Positions 43,048-52,363 of a DNA stretch of 64,000 bases are shown here, piece by piece. The first letter of the stretch is position 1. Each line of letters opens with the position of its first letter. The notes under the pieces were generated by a model that was given only the letters and a program-made list of their open reading frames with translations, was not told the DNA's origin and searched no databases. The stretch is from NCBI RefSeq assembly GCF_040358985.1, contig NZ_CP132932.1:558001-622000 (forward strand). The letters run 5' to 3'. Made by a program: the position numbers and the translations under genes. The DNA comes from Tunturibacter empetritectus. Lineage in GTDB: Bacteria; Acidobacteriota; Terriglobia; Terriglobales; Acidobacteriaceae.

Positions 43048-44028
43048 CTACTCGTCCTTCAAATATCCCTGAGTATTCAGCAGAGGCCGATCCATACTCC
43101 TCACCCAGTCGGTCACCTCGCCGCTGCTCTTCCCACTCGCCACCGCCGCCGCAAACTCATTCCGCATCGCCTGCATCTTCGCCTCAAGGTCATCCAACGC
43201 ACTCAAAAGAATAGCCTCCGGCGTCATCGGCAGCTTCGGCGAACCAAACTCATACTTCCCATGATGGCTCAGAATCATATGCTCCACCAGCACCCGCAGC
43301 TTCTCCGGAAACGGCGCCAGTTGCTGCACCTTCTCCCGCAACATCCCCTGCGCAATGCTGATATGCCCAATCATCTGCCCTTCCAGCGTATAGCTGAAGC
43401 TCGAACCCCAGGAAAGCTCGCGAATCTTACCAATATCATGCAAAATCGCCCCCGTAACCAGCAGATCCGCATCCACCTCCGGATAAAACGGAGCCGTCCC
43501 CAGACACACCCGCACCAGCGTCAGCACATGTTCCAGCAACCCGCCAAGCCACGCATGATGCAGCCGCTTCGCCGCAGGAGCCGCCTTGAACGCAGGGCCT
43601 ATCTGCTCATCATCAAGAAACGCAAACACCAGTCGTTGCAACTCTAAATTCCTGAAAGCAGAGACATACCCCCGTAGCTCCCCCCACATCTGCTCCACAT
43701 CGAACTTCGTCGAAGGCTGAAAGTCCTTCGGATCGACCTCCGACTCCGCCGCCAGCCGCAGCTTCTTCAACGTGATCTGGAACTTCCCCTGATACCTGGA
43801 GATATCCCCCTGCACCTTCACATAGCAGCCTTCGTCACAGGTCGCAACCGCCTCTGTCACGTCATCCCACATACGCGCTTCAAGCGATCCCGTCTTATCG
43901 CTCACCATCAACGCAAGATACTGTCCCCCCTGCTTCTTGTCTCTCACCTGCATCGACGTCAAAACAAAGTAAGTCGTGACTGTCGCGTTATCGAACCGCG
44001 CCGCATCTTCAACAAAAAAGTCTTTCAT
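43048..44028 (-). CDS. YhaM-type 3'-5' exoribonuclease (OB-fold + HD domain)
   Basis: About 326 residues from ATG 44028; a GTG 21 bases further up is the alternative. The N-terminal nucleic-acid-binding OB fold (about 15-95: TYFVLTSMQVRDKKQGGQYLALMVSD, GDISRYQGKFQI) is followed by an HD phosphohydrolase domain. Metal ligands are in LHHAWLGGLLEH, ILHDIGKIREL (HD), GQMIGHI and ILSHHGKYEFGSP. Same order and motifs as Bacillus YhaM, a Mn2+-dependent RNA/DNA 3' exonuclease. Likely acts in RNA turnover. Lies just downstream of the parvulin gene on the same strand. Confidence 0.85.
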   Translation of the reverse strand: MKDFFVEDAARFDNATVTTYFVLTSMQVRDKKQGGQYLALMVSDKTGSLEARMWDDVTEAVATCDEGCYVKVQGDISRYQGKFQITLKKLRLAAESEVDPKDFQPSTKFDVEQMWGELRGYVSAFRNLELQRLVFAFLDDEQIGPAFKAAPAAKRLHHAWLGGLLEHVLTLVRVCLGTAPFYPEVDADLLVTGAILHDIGKIRELSWGSSFSYTLEGQMIGHISIAQGMLREKVQQLAPFPEKLRVLVEHMILSHHGKYEFGSPKLPMTPEAILLSALDDLEAKMQAMRNEFAAAVASGKSSGEVTDWVRSMDRPLLNTQGYLKDE

Positions 44029-44106
44029 CTCAAACAGAATACCGCGCACCGACCCAAACAGAAGCGCGAGAGCCGAAGCCCTCGCGCTGTAAGGAAAACC
44101 GCACGT

Positions 44107-46068
44107 CTACTGCGGAGGAGGAATCGGGATTGGCGACCCCGGCGTAGCCGGTGGCTGCCCCCCATCCGGAGGATTACTGGCAGGAGGCGCAGTCGCCGGA
44201 GGCAGTGTCGTCTTATCGCTCGCCTTCGGTGCAGGAGTTCCCGTTCCATGAACTCCTTCCAACGGAGTTCCTCGGTCAGGAGCCTTCGACGGCGTCTCCT
44301 CCAGCGGAGCCTTCGGAGTAGGAGCCTGATTTTGCAGCCGCTCCTTCTTCGCTCCCTTCACCTTCTTCTTTTTCTTCTTCTTGGCCGTGTCCCCGTTCAG
44401 TCCCAGCGGTGCCGCCTGGGTCTGCTGGGTCGCCTTCTCTTCCGCACTCGCGGGAGCAGGCGCAGCAGCCGCCTTCTCCTTCACCTTCTTTACCTTCGCC
44501 GTCTTCTTCGCTACAGCATCAACCTTTGCGCGATCACTGAAACGTGTCTTTCCAGCGACAGGCGTTGTCGCTGCAAGGGGATTCGCTCCCGTATCCGAGC
44601 TCGACTCCTGCGCCACCGTCTCCAGCGGTGCAATCGCCGTTCCAGGAGCTGCCGCCTGCGCAGAGGCAGACGAAGCCGAAGCCGCACCAGCGCCTACATC
44701 GCTCCCCGAAGCCGTCTCCTCAGGCCCTGCCGGCAAAGAGTTCCGCGGAGCCTGTCCAAACCGAACCTTCTCCCGCTTCACCTTCTTCGGCTTTGCAGGC
44801 TTTCCGTTCTTCGTCGTGGTCGTAGTCGGAGTTGCCACCGCGGCAACCGGCTTAGCCACGGGCGCCGTAGTCGTCTTCGCAGCCGTAGAGAACTTCGTGC
44901 CCCGATCAAATCTCTTCTTCTGCTGAGCCGTCTTCTTCTTCACGACCGGCGGAGCATACGCCGTAAATACCGGCTTGGTCTGCTTCGCGCTCGCGCCCGA
45001 GTCCACATATCCGGCGCGAATATCGATATAAGCCTCTTCCCGCAGCTTCGTCAGGTACGCGCGCAGCGCAGGCTGCATCTGCTCCGAGTACATCGCCTCC
45101 TGAATCTGCTGTTCAACGTCCTTAATAGGTGGCACCCCGGGAGCCACATGGTCGGTGACCTTCAAGATCACAAACCCCTGCCGCGTCCGGATCGGCGCCG
45201 TCCACTCCCCCGCCTTCAGGCTGAAGGTCTGATCCTCCAGCACCTTCGCCAGCGCCCCACGCTTGTAAAGTCCCAGATCCCCGCCCTTATCGGCGGTCGG
45301 CCCGCCAGAGTTCGCCTTCGCCAACTCCTCGAAGTTCCCACCGTCCTTCAGCTTTGCTTCAATACCGTCTGCTTTCGCCTTTGCCTGGGCAACCGCGGCA
45401 TCATCGGCGTCGGCAGCCGAAGGAATCAGGATCTCGCTCAGCTTGATCTGCTCCGGCTGAACAAACTCCTGCTTATGCGCGTCGTAGTAAGCCTGTTCCT
45501 GGCCCTGCGTAATCTGCAGACGCCGGCCCACCTCATCCCGCACCACCTGCTGGGTAATCACGCTATCGCGAATCCCAGCCTTGAAGTCCTCAAAAGACAC
45601 GCCTTGCTGCCGCGCCGCCTTCTCGAGGTCCTCCATCGTGTCCATGTGATTCTGCTTGCGAATCTCGTCCAGCCGACGAATTACATCCGCGTCCGCGTTG
45701 ATCCCCAGCTCCTTACCTCGTGAGAGCAGCAACTGCTTATCGATCATGTCGCGCAGCAGGTTCTTCTGCCTGTCAGTAACGTCGGCAGCACTTGCCCCGC
45801 TCTGTCGGGCCTCTTCCGCAAGCTGTTGTTCTGCTCGCTCCACATCGCTCCGGCTGATGATCTGGTCGTTTACATGCACGACCACATCCTCCACAACGGT
45901 CCCATTCGGCGTAATCGGCTGAGTCACTGGTAGCGTCAACACTGGTTGCGGCGCGTTCGGAACGCTCAAAGGGCTCTGGTACCGCGGCGCTTGTGCCTGC
46001 ACCACTCCCGGCAGTGTCAGCAAACCTAGCCCGCACACCACCGCAAACTGCGAAATTCTCAAGGTCAT
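44107..46068 (-). CDS. SurA/PrsA-type peptidyl-prolyl isomerase with long basic tail
   Basis: About 653 residues from ATG 46068; in-frame ATG 46092 is an alternative. Signal peptide ends VVQAQA. The SurA N-terminal-like chaperone region (VVVHVNDQIISRSDVERAEQQL, about residue 45 on) is followed by a parvulin rotamase domain (IKLSEILIPS, FEELAKANSGGPTADKGGDLGLYKRG, IRTRQGFVILKVTDHV). After about residue 355 come roughly 300 residues of low-complexity Lys/Ala/Pro/Thr, unlike SurA or PrsA. The folding part should assist outer-membrane or exported proteins in the periplasm. The tail may bind the cell wall or nucleic acid; it has no recognised domain. Confidence 0.8.
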   Translation of the reverse strand: MTLRISQFAVVCGLGLLTLPGVVQAQAPRYQSPLSVPNAPQPVLTLPVTQPITPNGTVVEDVVVHVNDQIISRSDVERAEQQLAEEARQSGASAADVTDRQKNLLRDMIDKQLLLSRGKELGINADADVIRRLDEIRKQNHMDTMEDLEKAARQQGVSFEDFKAGIRDSVITQQVVRDEVGRRLQITQGQEQAYYDAHKQEFVQPEQIKLSEILIPSAADADDAAVAQAKAKADGIEAKLKDGGNFEELAKANSGGPTADKGGDLGLYKRGALAKVLEDQTFSLKAGEWTAPIRTRQGFVILKVTDHVAPGVPPIKDVEQQIQEAMYSEQMQPALRAYLTKLREEAYIDIRAGYVDSGASAKQTKPVFTAYAPPVVKKKTAQQKKRFDRGTKFSTAAKTTTAPVAKPVAAVATPTTTTTKNGKPAKPKKVKREKVRFGQAPRNSLPAGPEETASGSDVGAGAASASSASAQAAAPGTAIAPLETVAQESSSDTGANPLAATTPVAGKTRFSDRAKVDAVAKKTAKVKKVKEKAAAAPAPASAEEKATQQTQAAPLGLNGDTAKKKKKKKVKGAKKERLQNQAPTPKAPLEETPSKAPDRGTPLEGVHGTGTPAPKASDKTTLPPATAPPASNPPDGGQPPATPGSPIPIPPPQ

Positions 46069-46344
46069 CGTCACTCGTATCTTTATCAACATCCCAACAT
46101 CAAAATCCCAGCCACTGCCCGGGTCCGAACCCTTATCGCCCAACACGTCCGCCCTGTTTTTTAGACTCAACCCAGGATTGGACGGTATCCGTACTCAATT
46201 CTAACTGCCGCGCCCCGAACAAGCGAATCCCTCCTTCGGCGCAGCTCCGGCTCACCCCCGGATGCTATACTCCGTCCAAGATAGGACGTCTGTCCCAGCG
46301 CATCTTTAAGCGCCGTCTCCACCCTTTTGAGGTCACCCAAGCCC

Positions 46345-47958
46345 ATGGCTCCCCGCACCCGCCGCGCACTCTTCTCCGCTACCGTCTTTCTGGCCACCTG
46401 CGCCGTCATCGGCTCCTTCATCAACCAGAAGGTCGCCGCCCAGTCCGCCAGCGATGAGTCCACCCTGCGCGACTCACTCCACTCCTTCACCAACGTCTAC
46501 TCCCTGGTCGAGCAGAACTACGCCGAGCCCCTCAACACCGACAAGACCGACAAGGCCATCTACGACGGCGCGATTCCAGGCATGCTCCACGTCCTCGATC
46601 CCCACTCAAACTTCTACGACCCCAAAGCCTTCGCCCAGATGCGCGAAGACCAGCACGGCAAATACTACGGCGTCGGCATGACTATTCAGCCGCAGCCCAC
46701 CCCAAGCGGCAAGACCAAGATCGTCGTTCTCTATCCCTTCGAAGGAACTCCCTCCTATAAAGCCGGCATCCGTCCCGGCGACGAGATCCTCACCGTCGAC
46801 GGCAAATCCACTGAAGGCATGGACTCCACTGCAGTCGCCACCATGCTCAAAGGAGCACGCGGCACCCACGTCTCCGTCACCATGGTTCGCGAAGGCGCAG
46901 CCCGGCCTCTCGTCTTCGATCTCGTCCGCGACGAAATCCCCCGCCCCTCGGTTGATCTGGCCTTCCTGCTCAGCCCCGGCGTCGGCTACATCCACGTCTC
47001 CAGCTTCATCGAAACCACCAGCCACGAAGTCGGCGACGCACTCGACAAGTTCGGCGACATTCACGGCCTCGTCCTCGACCTGCGCGGTAACCCCGGCGGC
47101 CTGCTCAACGAAGCCGTCAACATGTCCGACAAGTTCCTGCAAAAGGGACAGATCGTAGTCTCCCAGCGCGGACGCGCATTCCCGGATCAGGTCTATCGCG
47201 CAACCCGCGGCGAAGAAGGTCCTAAGTTCCCCATCGTCGTTCTGGTCAACCGCAACACCGCCTCAGCCGCTGAGATCGTCTCCGGCGCCCTACAGGATCA
47301 CGACCGCGCCCTCATCGTCGGCGAAACCACCTTCGGCAAGGGCCTTGTGCAGACGGTCTTTCAGATCACCGAGAACACCGGCCTCGCCCTCACCACCTAT
47401 CACTACTACACGCCCTCGGGCCGCCTCATCCAGCGCAACTACGACCATGTCTCCCTCTACGACTACTACTACGTCCGCGACGACGCTGACAAAACGAAGG
47501 ACAAGAGCAACCTCGAGGTCAAACTCACCGACTCCGGACGTACCGTCTACGGCGGCGGCGGAATCACTCCTGACGAGAAGATCGACAACCAGAAGTTGAA
47601 CCACTTCCAGGATAGCCTCCTCATCCACTACGCCTTCTTCAACTTCAGCAAGCACTATCTCGCCAGCCACACCGTCACCAAAGACTTCACGGTCGACGAT
47701 GCAGTCCTTCAACAGTTCAAGGCCTTCCTCAAGGACAATCAGGTTGACTACACCGACTCCGACATCGCCGGCGTCAGCGACTGGGTCAAGGAGAGCATCA
47801 AGAGCGAGCTCTTCACCTCGCAGTTCGGTCAACTCGAAGGTCTCAAAGTCCGCGCCGAGTGGGACCCCCAGATCGCCAAGGCAGTCACCTTCCTACCCGA
47901 AGCCCAGACCCTCGAAGATCACTCCAAGCTGGCCCAGAAGAACACCGCCAGCCGCTGA
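46345..47958 (+). CDS. ctpA: C-terminal processing protease, S41 family
   Basis: 537 residues from ATG 46345; a TTG 18 bases upstream is less likely. Signal-anchor helix (about 8-32), then N-terminal S41 segment, a PDZ domain (about 102-184: YGVGMTI, AGIRPGDEILTVDGKSTEGM) and the tail-specific protease core. The core shows LDLRGNPGGLLNEAV, the nucleophilic Ser in NRNTASAAEIVSGAL (near 307) and the general-base Lys in GETTFGKGLVQT (near 332). A periplasmic protease that trims C-termini. Its distal C-terminal extension is about 140 residues. Confidence 0.93.
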   Translation: MAPRTRRALFSATVFLATCAVIGSFINQKVAAQSASDESTLRDSLHSFTNVYSLVEQNYAEPLNTDKTDKAIYDGAIPGMLHVLDPHSNFYDPKAFAQMREDQHGKYYGVGMTIQPQPTPSGKTKIVVLYPFEGTPSYKAGIRPGDEILTVDGKSTEGMDSTAVATMLKGARGTHVSVTMVREGAARPLVFDLVRDEIPRPSVDLAFLLSPGVGYIHVSSFIETTSHEVGDALDKFGDIHGLVLDLRGNPGGLLNEAVNMSDKFLQKGQIVVSQRGRAFPDQVYRATRGEEGPKFPIVVLVNRNTASAAEIVSGALQDHDRALIVGETTFGKGLVQTVFQITENTGLALTTYHYYTPSGRLIQRNYDHVSLYDYYYVRDDADKTKDKSNLEVKLTDSGRTVYGGGGITPDEKIDNQKLNHFQDSLLIHYAFFNFSKHYLASHTVTKDFTVDDAVLQQFKAFLKDNQVDYTDSDIAGVSDWVKESIKSELFTSQFGQLEGLKVRAEWDPQIAKAVTFLPEAQTLEDHSKLAQKNTASR

Positions 47959-47980
47959 ACCGTAACTCATCGACGATAGA

Positions 47981-48014
47981 AAAAGGCGTTCAAGCACAAG
48001 CTTGAACGCCTTTT
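47981..48014. terminator. Bidirectional terminator between ctpA and tRNA-Gly
   Basis: AAAAGGCGTTCAAG and CTTGAACGCCTTTT form a perfect 14-bp stem around CACAAG, with T-runs on both strands. Serves ctpA (plus) and the tRNA (minus). Confidence 0.9.
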
Positions 48015-48030
48015 CCATGCTTCAAAGTAA

Positions 48031-48105
48031 TGGAGCGGGAGACCGGGATCGAACCGGCGACATTCAGCTTGGGAAGCTGACGTTCTGCCACTGAACTACT
48101 CCCGC
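48031..48105 (-). tRNA. tRNA-Gly, anticodon CCC
   Basis: Read on the minus strand: acceptor GCGGGAG pairs with CTCCCGC, the D arm has GTTCAGTGGCAGAAC, the anticodon stem TCAGC/GCTGA encloses the loop TTCCCAA (anticodon CCC), and the T arm has GGTTCGATCCC. Discriminator T, CCA encoded in the DNA. 75 bases. Confidence 0.97.
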
Positions 48106-48276
48106 AACGACTCCAATTATACGCAAAAGATTCAAGCAAAACTTGAGGGTTTCCCTGCTTCACTCAATCGCACCCATCAGGCACAAAGATCCGCACGCTT
48201 CGCGCACACATCAAAAGATGGCTGCCGACATCTCACTCTTCATTCTCAACCCCGAGGCCTATCATGGAGCTGAATC

Positions 48277-49335
48277 ATGATCCGCAAGATCGTTCACGTA
48301 GATATGGACGCGTTCTATGCCTCGGTCGAGCAACGTGATGATCCGGCGCTGCGCGGAAGACCCGTCGTCGTCGCCTGGCGTGGCAAGCGATCCGTGGTCT
48401 GTGCAGCCTCCTACGAGGCCCGACGCTTCGGTGTCCACTCCGCAATGCCGGCCATTCATGCCGAACGGCTGTGTCCAGAGGCGATCTTCGTGCCGCCCGA
48501 CTTCACTCGCTATCGTGCCGTATCCCGTGCCGTGCAAGAGATCTTCCAGCGCCACACCGATCTGATCGAGCCTCTCTCCCTCGACGAGGCTTATCTCGAC
48601 GTCACCGAGAACAAGACCGGCCTGCCCACCGCAACGCGGGTAGCCATCACCATCCGGCAGCAGATTCACGACGAGCTCCACCTCACAGCATCCGCTGGCG
48701 TGGCGCAGAATAAATTCCTCGCCAAGATCGCCTCCGACTGGCGCAAACCAAACGGTCTCTTCGTCATTCAACCCGAGGAGGTTCAAACCTTCCTCCCTCC
48801 CCTCCCCGTAGTGCGCATTCCCGGCGTCGGCAAGGTCACCGAAACCCGCCTGAAGCAGATCGGCGTCCTCACCATCGCTGACCTGCTGGCCCTGGAATCA
48901 AGCGCCCTCGAAGCACAGTTCGGCCGCTACGGAGTACGCCTCCACGAGCTGGCCCGGGGGATCGACCACAGCAAGGTCATCCCGGACAGGCCAACCAAAT
49001 CCATCTCTGCCGAAGACACCTTCGAGCGCGACATCCCCCTGTCTGAAACCGAGGAGCTCATCCGTCGTCTCGCAGAAAAAGTCTGGACCGCCTCCCGCAA
49101 AGAAGGTCGCATAGCGCGAACCGTGGTTCTAAAACTAAAGACAAGCGACTTCAGCATCCTCACCCGCAGCCACACCCCTCCCCTCCCTCCAGAATCCTGC
49201 GAGGAGCTCACCGCTATCGCTCTCTTCCTCCGAGGGCGTATAACTCTGGAACCTGCTCAACGCTTCCGTTTGGTGGGGGTCGGCCTGAGTAACTTTCGCG
49301 ACGCCGAAAGCCCGCAGTCCCCTCTGTTCGACTAG
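48277..49335 (+). CDS. dinB: DNA polymerase IV (Y-family)
   Basis: 352 residues, standard length. Error-prone translesion polymerase. Catalytic motifs: DMDAFYASVEQ (first Asp, about 9-19) and the SLDEAYLDVT block (about 104-113) with the second Asp and Glu. The DNA-binding helix-hairpin-helix LPVVRIPGVGKVTETRLKQIGV and little-finger domain are present. The C-terminus (QSPLFD) ends close to a beta-clamp-binding-like peptide. The upstream gap 48106-48276 was scanned for a LexA-type box, but none was recognised. Confidence 0.93.
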   Translation: MIRKIVHVDMDAFYASVEQRDDPALRGRPVVVAWRGKRSVVCAASYEARRFGVHSAMPAIHAERLCPEAIFVPPDFTRYRAVSRAVQEIFQRHTDLIEPLSLDEAYLDVTENKTGLPTATRVAITIRQQIHDELHLTASAGVAQNKFLAKIASDWRKPNGLFVIQPEEVQTFLPPLPVVRIPGVGKVTETRLKQIGVLTIADLLALESSALEAQFGRYGVRLHELARGIDHSKVIPDRPTKSISAEDTFERDIPLSETEELIRRLAEKVWTASRKEGRIARTVVLKLKTSDFSILTRSHTPPLPPESCEELTAIALFLRGRITLEPAQRFRLVGVGLSNFRDAESPQSPLFD

Positions 49336-49457
49336 ATCCACATCAAACCCGCGCAACATGATCGCGAACAGCAGTGAGATAATCTCCAAAAATCTCTCTT
49401 TACAAAGCTGCCGCCATTTGAATCTCACTTCCATCTAACGCGGGTGAATGTCATAAA

Positions 49458-49474
49458 CGAAACAAAATGTTTCG
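49458..49474. promoter_or_regulatory. Palindrome upstream of the respiratory operon
   Basis: CGAAAC-AAAAT-GTTTCG, perfect 6-bp arms, about 100 bases before coxB in the 238-base gap after dinB. Candidate binding site of a regulator of the operon; not assigned. Confidence 0.35.
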
Positions 49475-49573
49475 CAAGTTCAATCAACCGTGCTGGATTG
49501 GTTTAACATCGTTTTCAGACCCTTGGCTTTAGTGATGCTCCTTCAACCTGTTGCGTAGCGAGGTCATACCGTC

Positions 49574-50653
49574 TTGTCTCCTTTCACCGGACATTCGCCG
49601 ACAGATACCTCTCAAAACAGAATCATGCCCGCATGGATCTTGCGGGGAGCAGCGTTCAGCCTGTCTTTAGTTGCCGGTACGGCCTTCGCGCAAACCCCCA
49701 CCAATGTCTTCGACCCCGCAGGCACTCCGGCACGCTCCACCTTCGGCCTGTCGATGCTGGTCCTCTCTATCACGCTGGTTATATTTCTCATCGTTGCCGG
49801 CCTCTTGCTCTATGCGCTGATCCGCTTCCGCCACCGCCCGACGGACTCCAATCGCGAGCCCGCCCAGATCTACGGCAGCAACCAGATCGAGCTCTCCTGG
49901 ACCGTCATTCCGATCCTGATCGTCGTTACGCTCTTCCTCACCACCACGCGCGTGATCCTCGGAACCCAGGCAATTCCCAAGCCCGCAAGCGCCATGGATG
50001 TAACCGTCATCGGCCATCAGTTTTGGTGGGAGTATCGCTATCCCAAATCCGGCGTTGTCACCGCCAACGAGCTCCACGTTCCCATCAGCGATCCCGCATC
50101 GCCTACCCCAACCTATCTCACCATGTCCTCCGCCGACGTCTCCCACAGCTTCTGGGTGCCTCGCCTCGCCGGCAAGATGGACCTAATCCCAAATCGCGTC
50201 AACACCATGTGGATCGACCCTGAAGCAACAGGCCTCTATCTCGGCCAGTGCGCCCAATACTGCGGCACCCAGCATGCCAAGATGCTCCTCCGCGTCTACG
50301 CGCAGTCCCCGCAGGAATTCGCCGCGTGGATCGAGCAGCAGAACAAACCCGCGCAACAAGAATTCCCCGGCAACCCCGCCGCGACCGAAGGCCAGGCCGT
50401 CTTCATGAAGAACGCCTGCATCAACTGCCACACCGTCAAAGGAACCGTCGCCACCGGTCGCTTCGGCCCCGATCTGACCCATCTCGCCAGCCGCGACACC
50501 ATCGCCTCCGGCCCGATTCAAAACACGCCCGAGAATCTGAAGAAGTGGGTCGAGGATCCAAACACCATGAAGCCCGGCTCGCTGATGCCGGCGATGCACC
50601 TGAACGATCATGATCTCGACGTCATCACCGCTTATCTCTCTCAGCTTCACTAA
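49574..50653 (+). CDS. ctaC: Cytochrome c oxidase subunit II fused to cytochrome c (caa3 type)
   Basis: 359 residues from a TTG start (AGG 10 bases upstream); ATG 49625 would drop 17 residues and still keep the signal peptide. Two membrane helices (about 58-83 and 108-127) are followed by a CuA cupredoxin domain with ligands H191, C226, C230, H234 and M237 (numbered from the TTG). A C-terminal cytochrome c with CINCH at 282-286 and a Met near KPGSLMPAMH completes it. Electrons enter by this fused haem rather than free cytochrome c. First gene of the ctaC-ctaD-ctaE run. Confidence 0.95.
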   Translation: MSPFTGHSPTDTSQNRIMPAWILRGAAFSLSLVAGTAFAQTPTNVFDPAGTPARSTFGLSMLVLSITLVIFLIVAGLLLYALIRFRHRPTDSNREPAQIYGSNQIELSWTVIPILIVVTLFLTTTRVILGTQAIPKPASAMDVTVIGHQFWWEYRYPKSGVVTANELHVPISDPASPTPTYLTMSSADVSHSFWVPRLAGKMDLIPNRVNTMWIDPEATGLYLGQCAQYCGTQHAKMLLRVYAQSPQEFAAWIEQQNKPAQQEFPGNPAATEGQAVFMKNACINCHTVKGTVATGRFGPDLTHLASRDTIASGPIQNTPENLKKWVEDPNTMKPGSLMPAMHLNDHDLDVITAYLSQLH

Positions 50654-50677
50654 CCCTTTACCGGAAAGAAGCGAAGC

Positions 50678-52363
50678 ATGACTACAACTCCCGTATTGGA
50701 AGCGATCGACGAGACACAGGAGACGCAGGGCAAGCAGCCGCTCAACGTTATCTACGAGTGGCTGACCACGGTCGATCATAAAAAGATCGGCCTGATGTAC
50801 ATCGTCTACGCCCTCATCTTTCTCGTCATCGGCGGCTTCGAAGCGATCCTGATGCGCATTCAGCTCGCCATTCCAAACAACCACTTCGTCTCACCGCAGG
50901 TCTTCAATCAGCTCTTCACCATGCACGGCACCACCATGGTCTTTTTCATGGGCATGCCTATCCTCTTCGGCATGGGAAACTACCTCGTCCCCCTGATGAT
51001 CGGCGCGCGCGACATGGCCTTCCCACGGCTGAACGCCTTCAGCTTCTGGATCTCCGCCTTCGCCGGCCTCCTGCTCTACTTCAGTTACATCGGCGGCAGC
51101 GGCCTCTACGCCGCAGGCTCCGCGCCTGACGTCGGATGGTTCGCCTATGCCCCTCTCACCTCAAAAGTCTTCTCCCCCGGCCACAGCACCGACTACTGGA
51201 CCCTCGCCGTCTTTCTCAGCGGCATAGGTAGCATAGGAACTGCACTGAACATCGTCACCACCATCCTCTGCATGCGCTGCAAGGGCATGAAGATGAGCCG
51301 CATGCCGCTGCTTCCCTGGCTCTATCTCGTCATGTCCTGCCTCGTCTTCGTCGCCGTCAGTCCGCTCACCGCCGCGCAGGTCATGCTCACGCTGGACCGC
51401 TATCTCGGCGCTCACTTCTTCGATACCCAGGCCGGCGGCTCCGCCATCTTGTGGATGCACTTCTTCTGGATCTTCGGCCACCCCGAGGTCTACGTCCTCG
51501 TACTCCCCGCCTTCGCCTTCGCCAACGAGATCATCCCCGTCTTCTCCCGCAAGGCCATGTTCGGCTACCCCGCGATGGTCGCGGCTTCGGTCTCCATCGG
51601 CTTCATCAGCCTCAGCGTCTGGGCGCACCATATGTTCACCGCCGGCCTCGGCCCCGCCGGCAACACCTTCTTCGTCTTCGCCACCATGGTCATCTCGGTG
51701 CCGACCGGCATTAAGATCTTCAACTGGCTCGCCACCATCTGGGGCGGCAAAATCATCTTCGCCGTTCCGATGATGTTTATGATCGGCTTTCTCTTCCAGT
51801 TCCTCATCGCTGGCCTCACCGGCATCATGCTCTCGGCGGCACCATTCGACTGGCAGCTCAGCGCCTCGTACTTCGTCGTCGCGCACTTCCACTACGTACT
51901 CGTCGGAGCGATCGTCTTCTCGCTCTTCAGCGCCTTCTACTACTGGTACCCCAAAGTCACCGGCAAGATGATGAGCGAAACACTCGGCAAATGGCACTTC
52001 TGGCTCTTCCTCATCGGCTTCCACCTTACCTTCGACTTCATGCACGTCCCCGGCATCCTCGGCATGCCGCGACGTATCTACACCTACGAAGCTGGCCGCG
52101 GCTGGGACACCCTGAACTTCATCATCGGTATCGGAGCCATCTTTCAGGCCGCAGGCACCCTGGTTCTGGTCTACAACATGATCCACTCCTACTACAAAGG
52201 CAAGGATGCCGGCCACGATCCCTGGGACGCCTGGACCCTCGAATGGTCGGTCCCCTCTCCGCCGCCGTCCTATAACTTTGCTATCGAGCCAACCGTCAAC
52301 AGTCGCCGCCCGCTGTGGGATATCAAGCATCCTGAAGATCCAGACTCGGACTACGAATCATGA
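50678..52363 (+). CDS. ctaD: Cytochrome c oxidase subunit I
   Basis: 561 residues, twelve membrane helices. Reduces O2 at the haem a3-CuB centre and pumps protons. The low-spin haem His is in the MHGTTMVFFMG region, and the CuB His and cross-linked Tyr are in WIFGHPEVYVLVLP. Two CuB His lie in SVWAHHMFTAG, and the haem a/a3 His pair in VVAHFHYVLVGAIVF. The Glu in HPEVY puts it with the A1-type oxidases. It follows ctaC by 24 bases and overlaps ctaE by 4. Confidence 0.96.
   Translation: MTTTPVLEAIDETQETQGKQPLNVIYEWLTTVDHKKIGLMYIVYALIFLVIGGFEAILMRIQLAIPNNHFVSPQVFNQLFTMHGTTMVFFMGMPILFGMGNYLVPLMIGARDMAFPRLNAFSFWISAFAGLLLYFSYIGGSGLYAAGSAPDVGWFAYAPLTSKVFSPGHSTDYWTLAVFLSGIGSIGTALNIVTTILCMRCKGMKMSRMPLLPWLYLVMSCLVFVAVSPLTAAQVMLTLDRYLGAHFFDTQAGGSAILWMHFFWIFGHPEVYVLVLPAFAFANEIIPVFSRKAMFGYPAMVAASVSIGFISLSVWAHHMFTAGLGPAGNTFFVFATMVISVPTGIKIFNWLATIWGGKIIFAVPMMFMIGFLFQFLIAGLTGIMLSAAPFDWQLSASYFVVAHFHYVLVGAIVFSLFSAFYYWYPKVTGKMMSETLGKWHFWLFLIGFHLTFDFMHVPGILGMPRRIYTYEAGRGWDTLNFIIGIGAIFQAAGTLVLVYNMIHSYYKGKDAGHDPWDAWTLEWSVPSPPPSYNFAIEPTVNSRRPLWDIKHPEDPDSDYES

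Noticed and set aside
42752..43072. Open frame of 106 codons in the gap before the YhaM-type gene
   Set aside because: No ribosome-binding site, no hydrophobic core, and composition of a non-coding A/C-rich stretch; its end also overlaps the end of the opposite gene.
48106..48276. LexA-type SOS box before dinB
   Set aside because: No CTG-N10-CAG or direct-repeat LexA motif was recognised in the gap.
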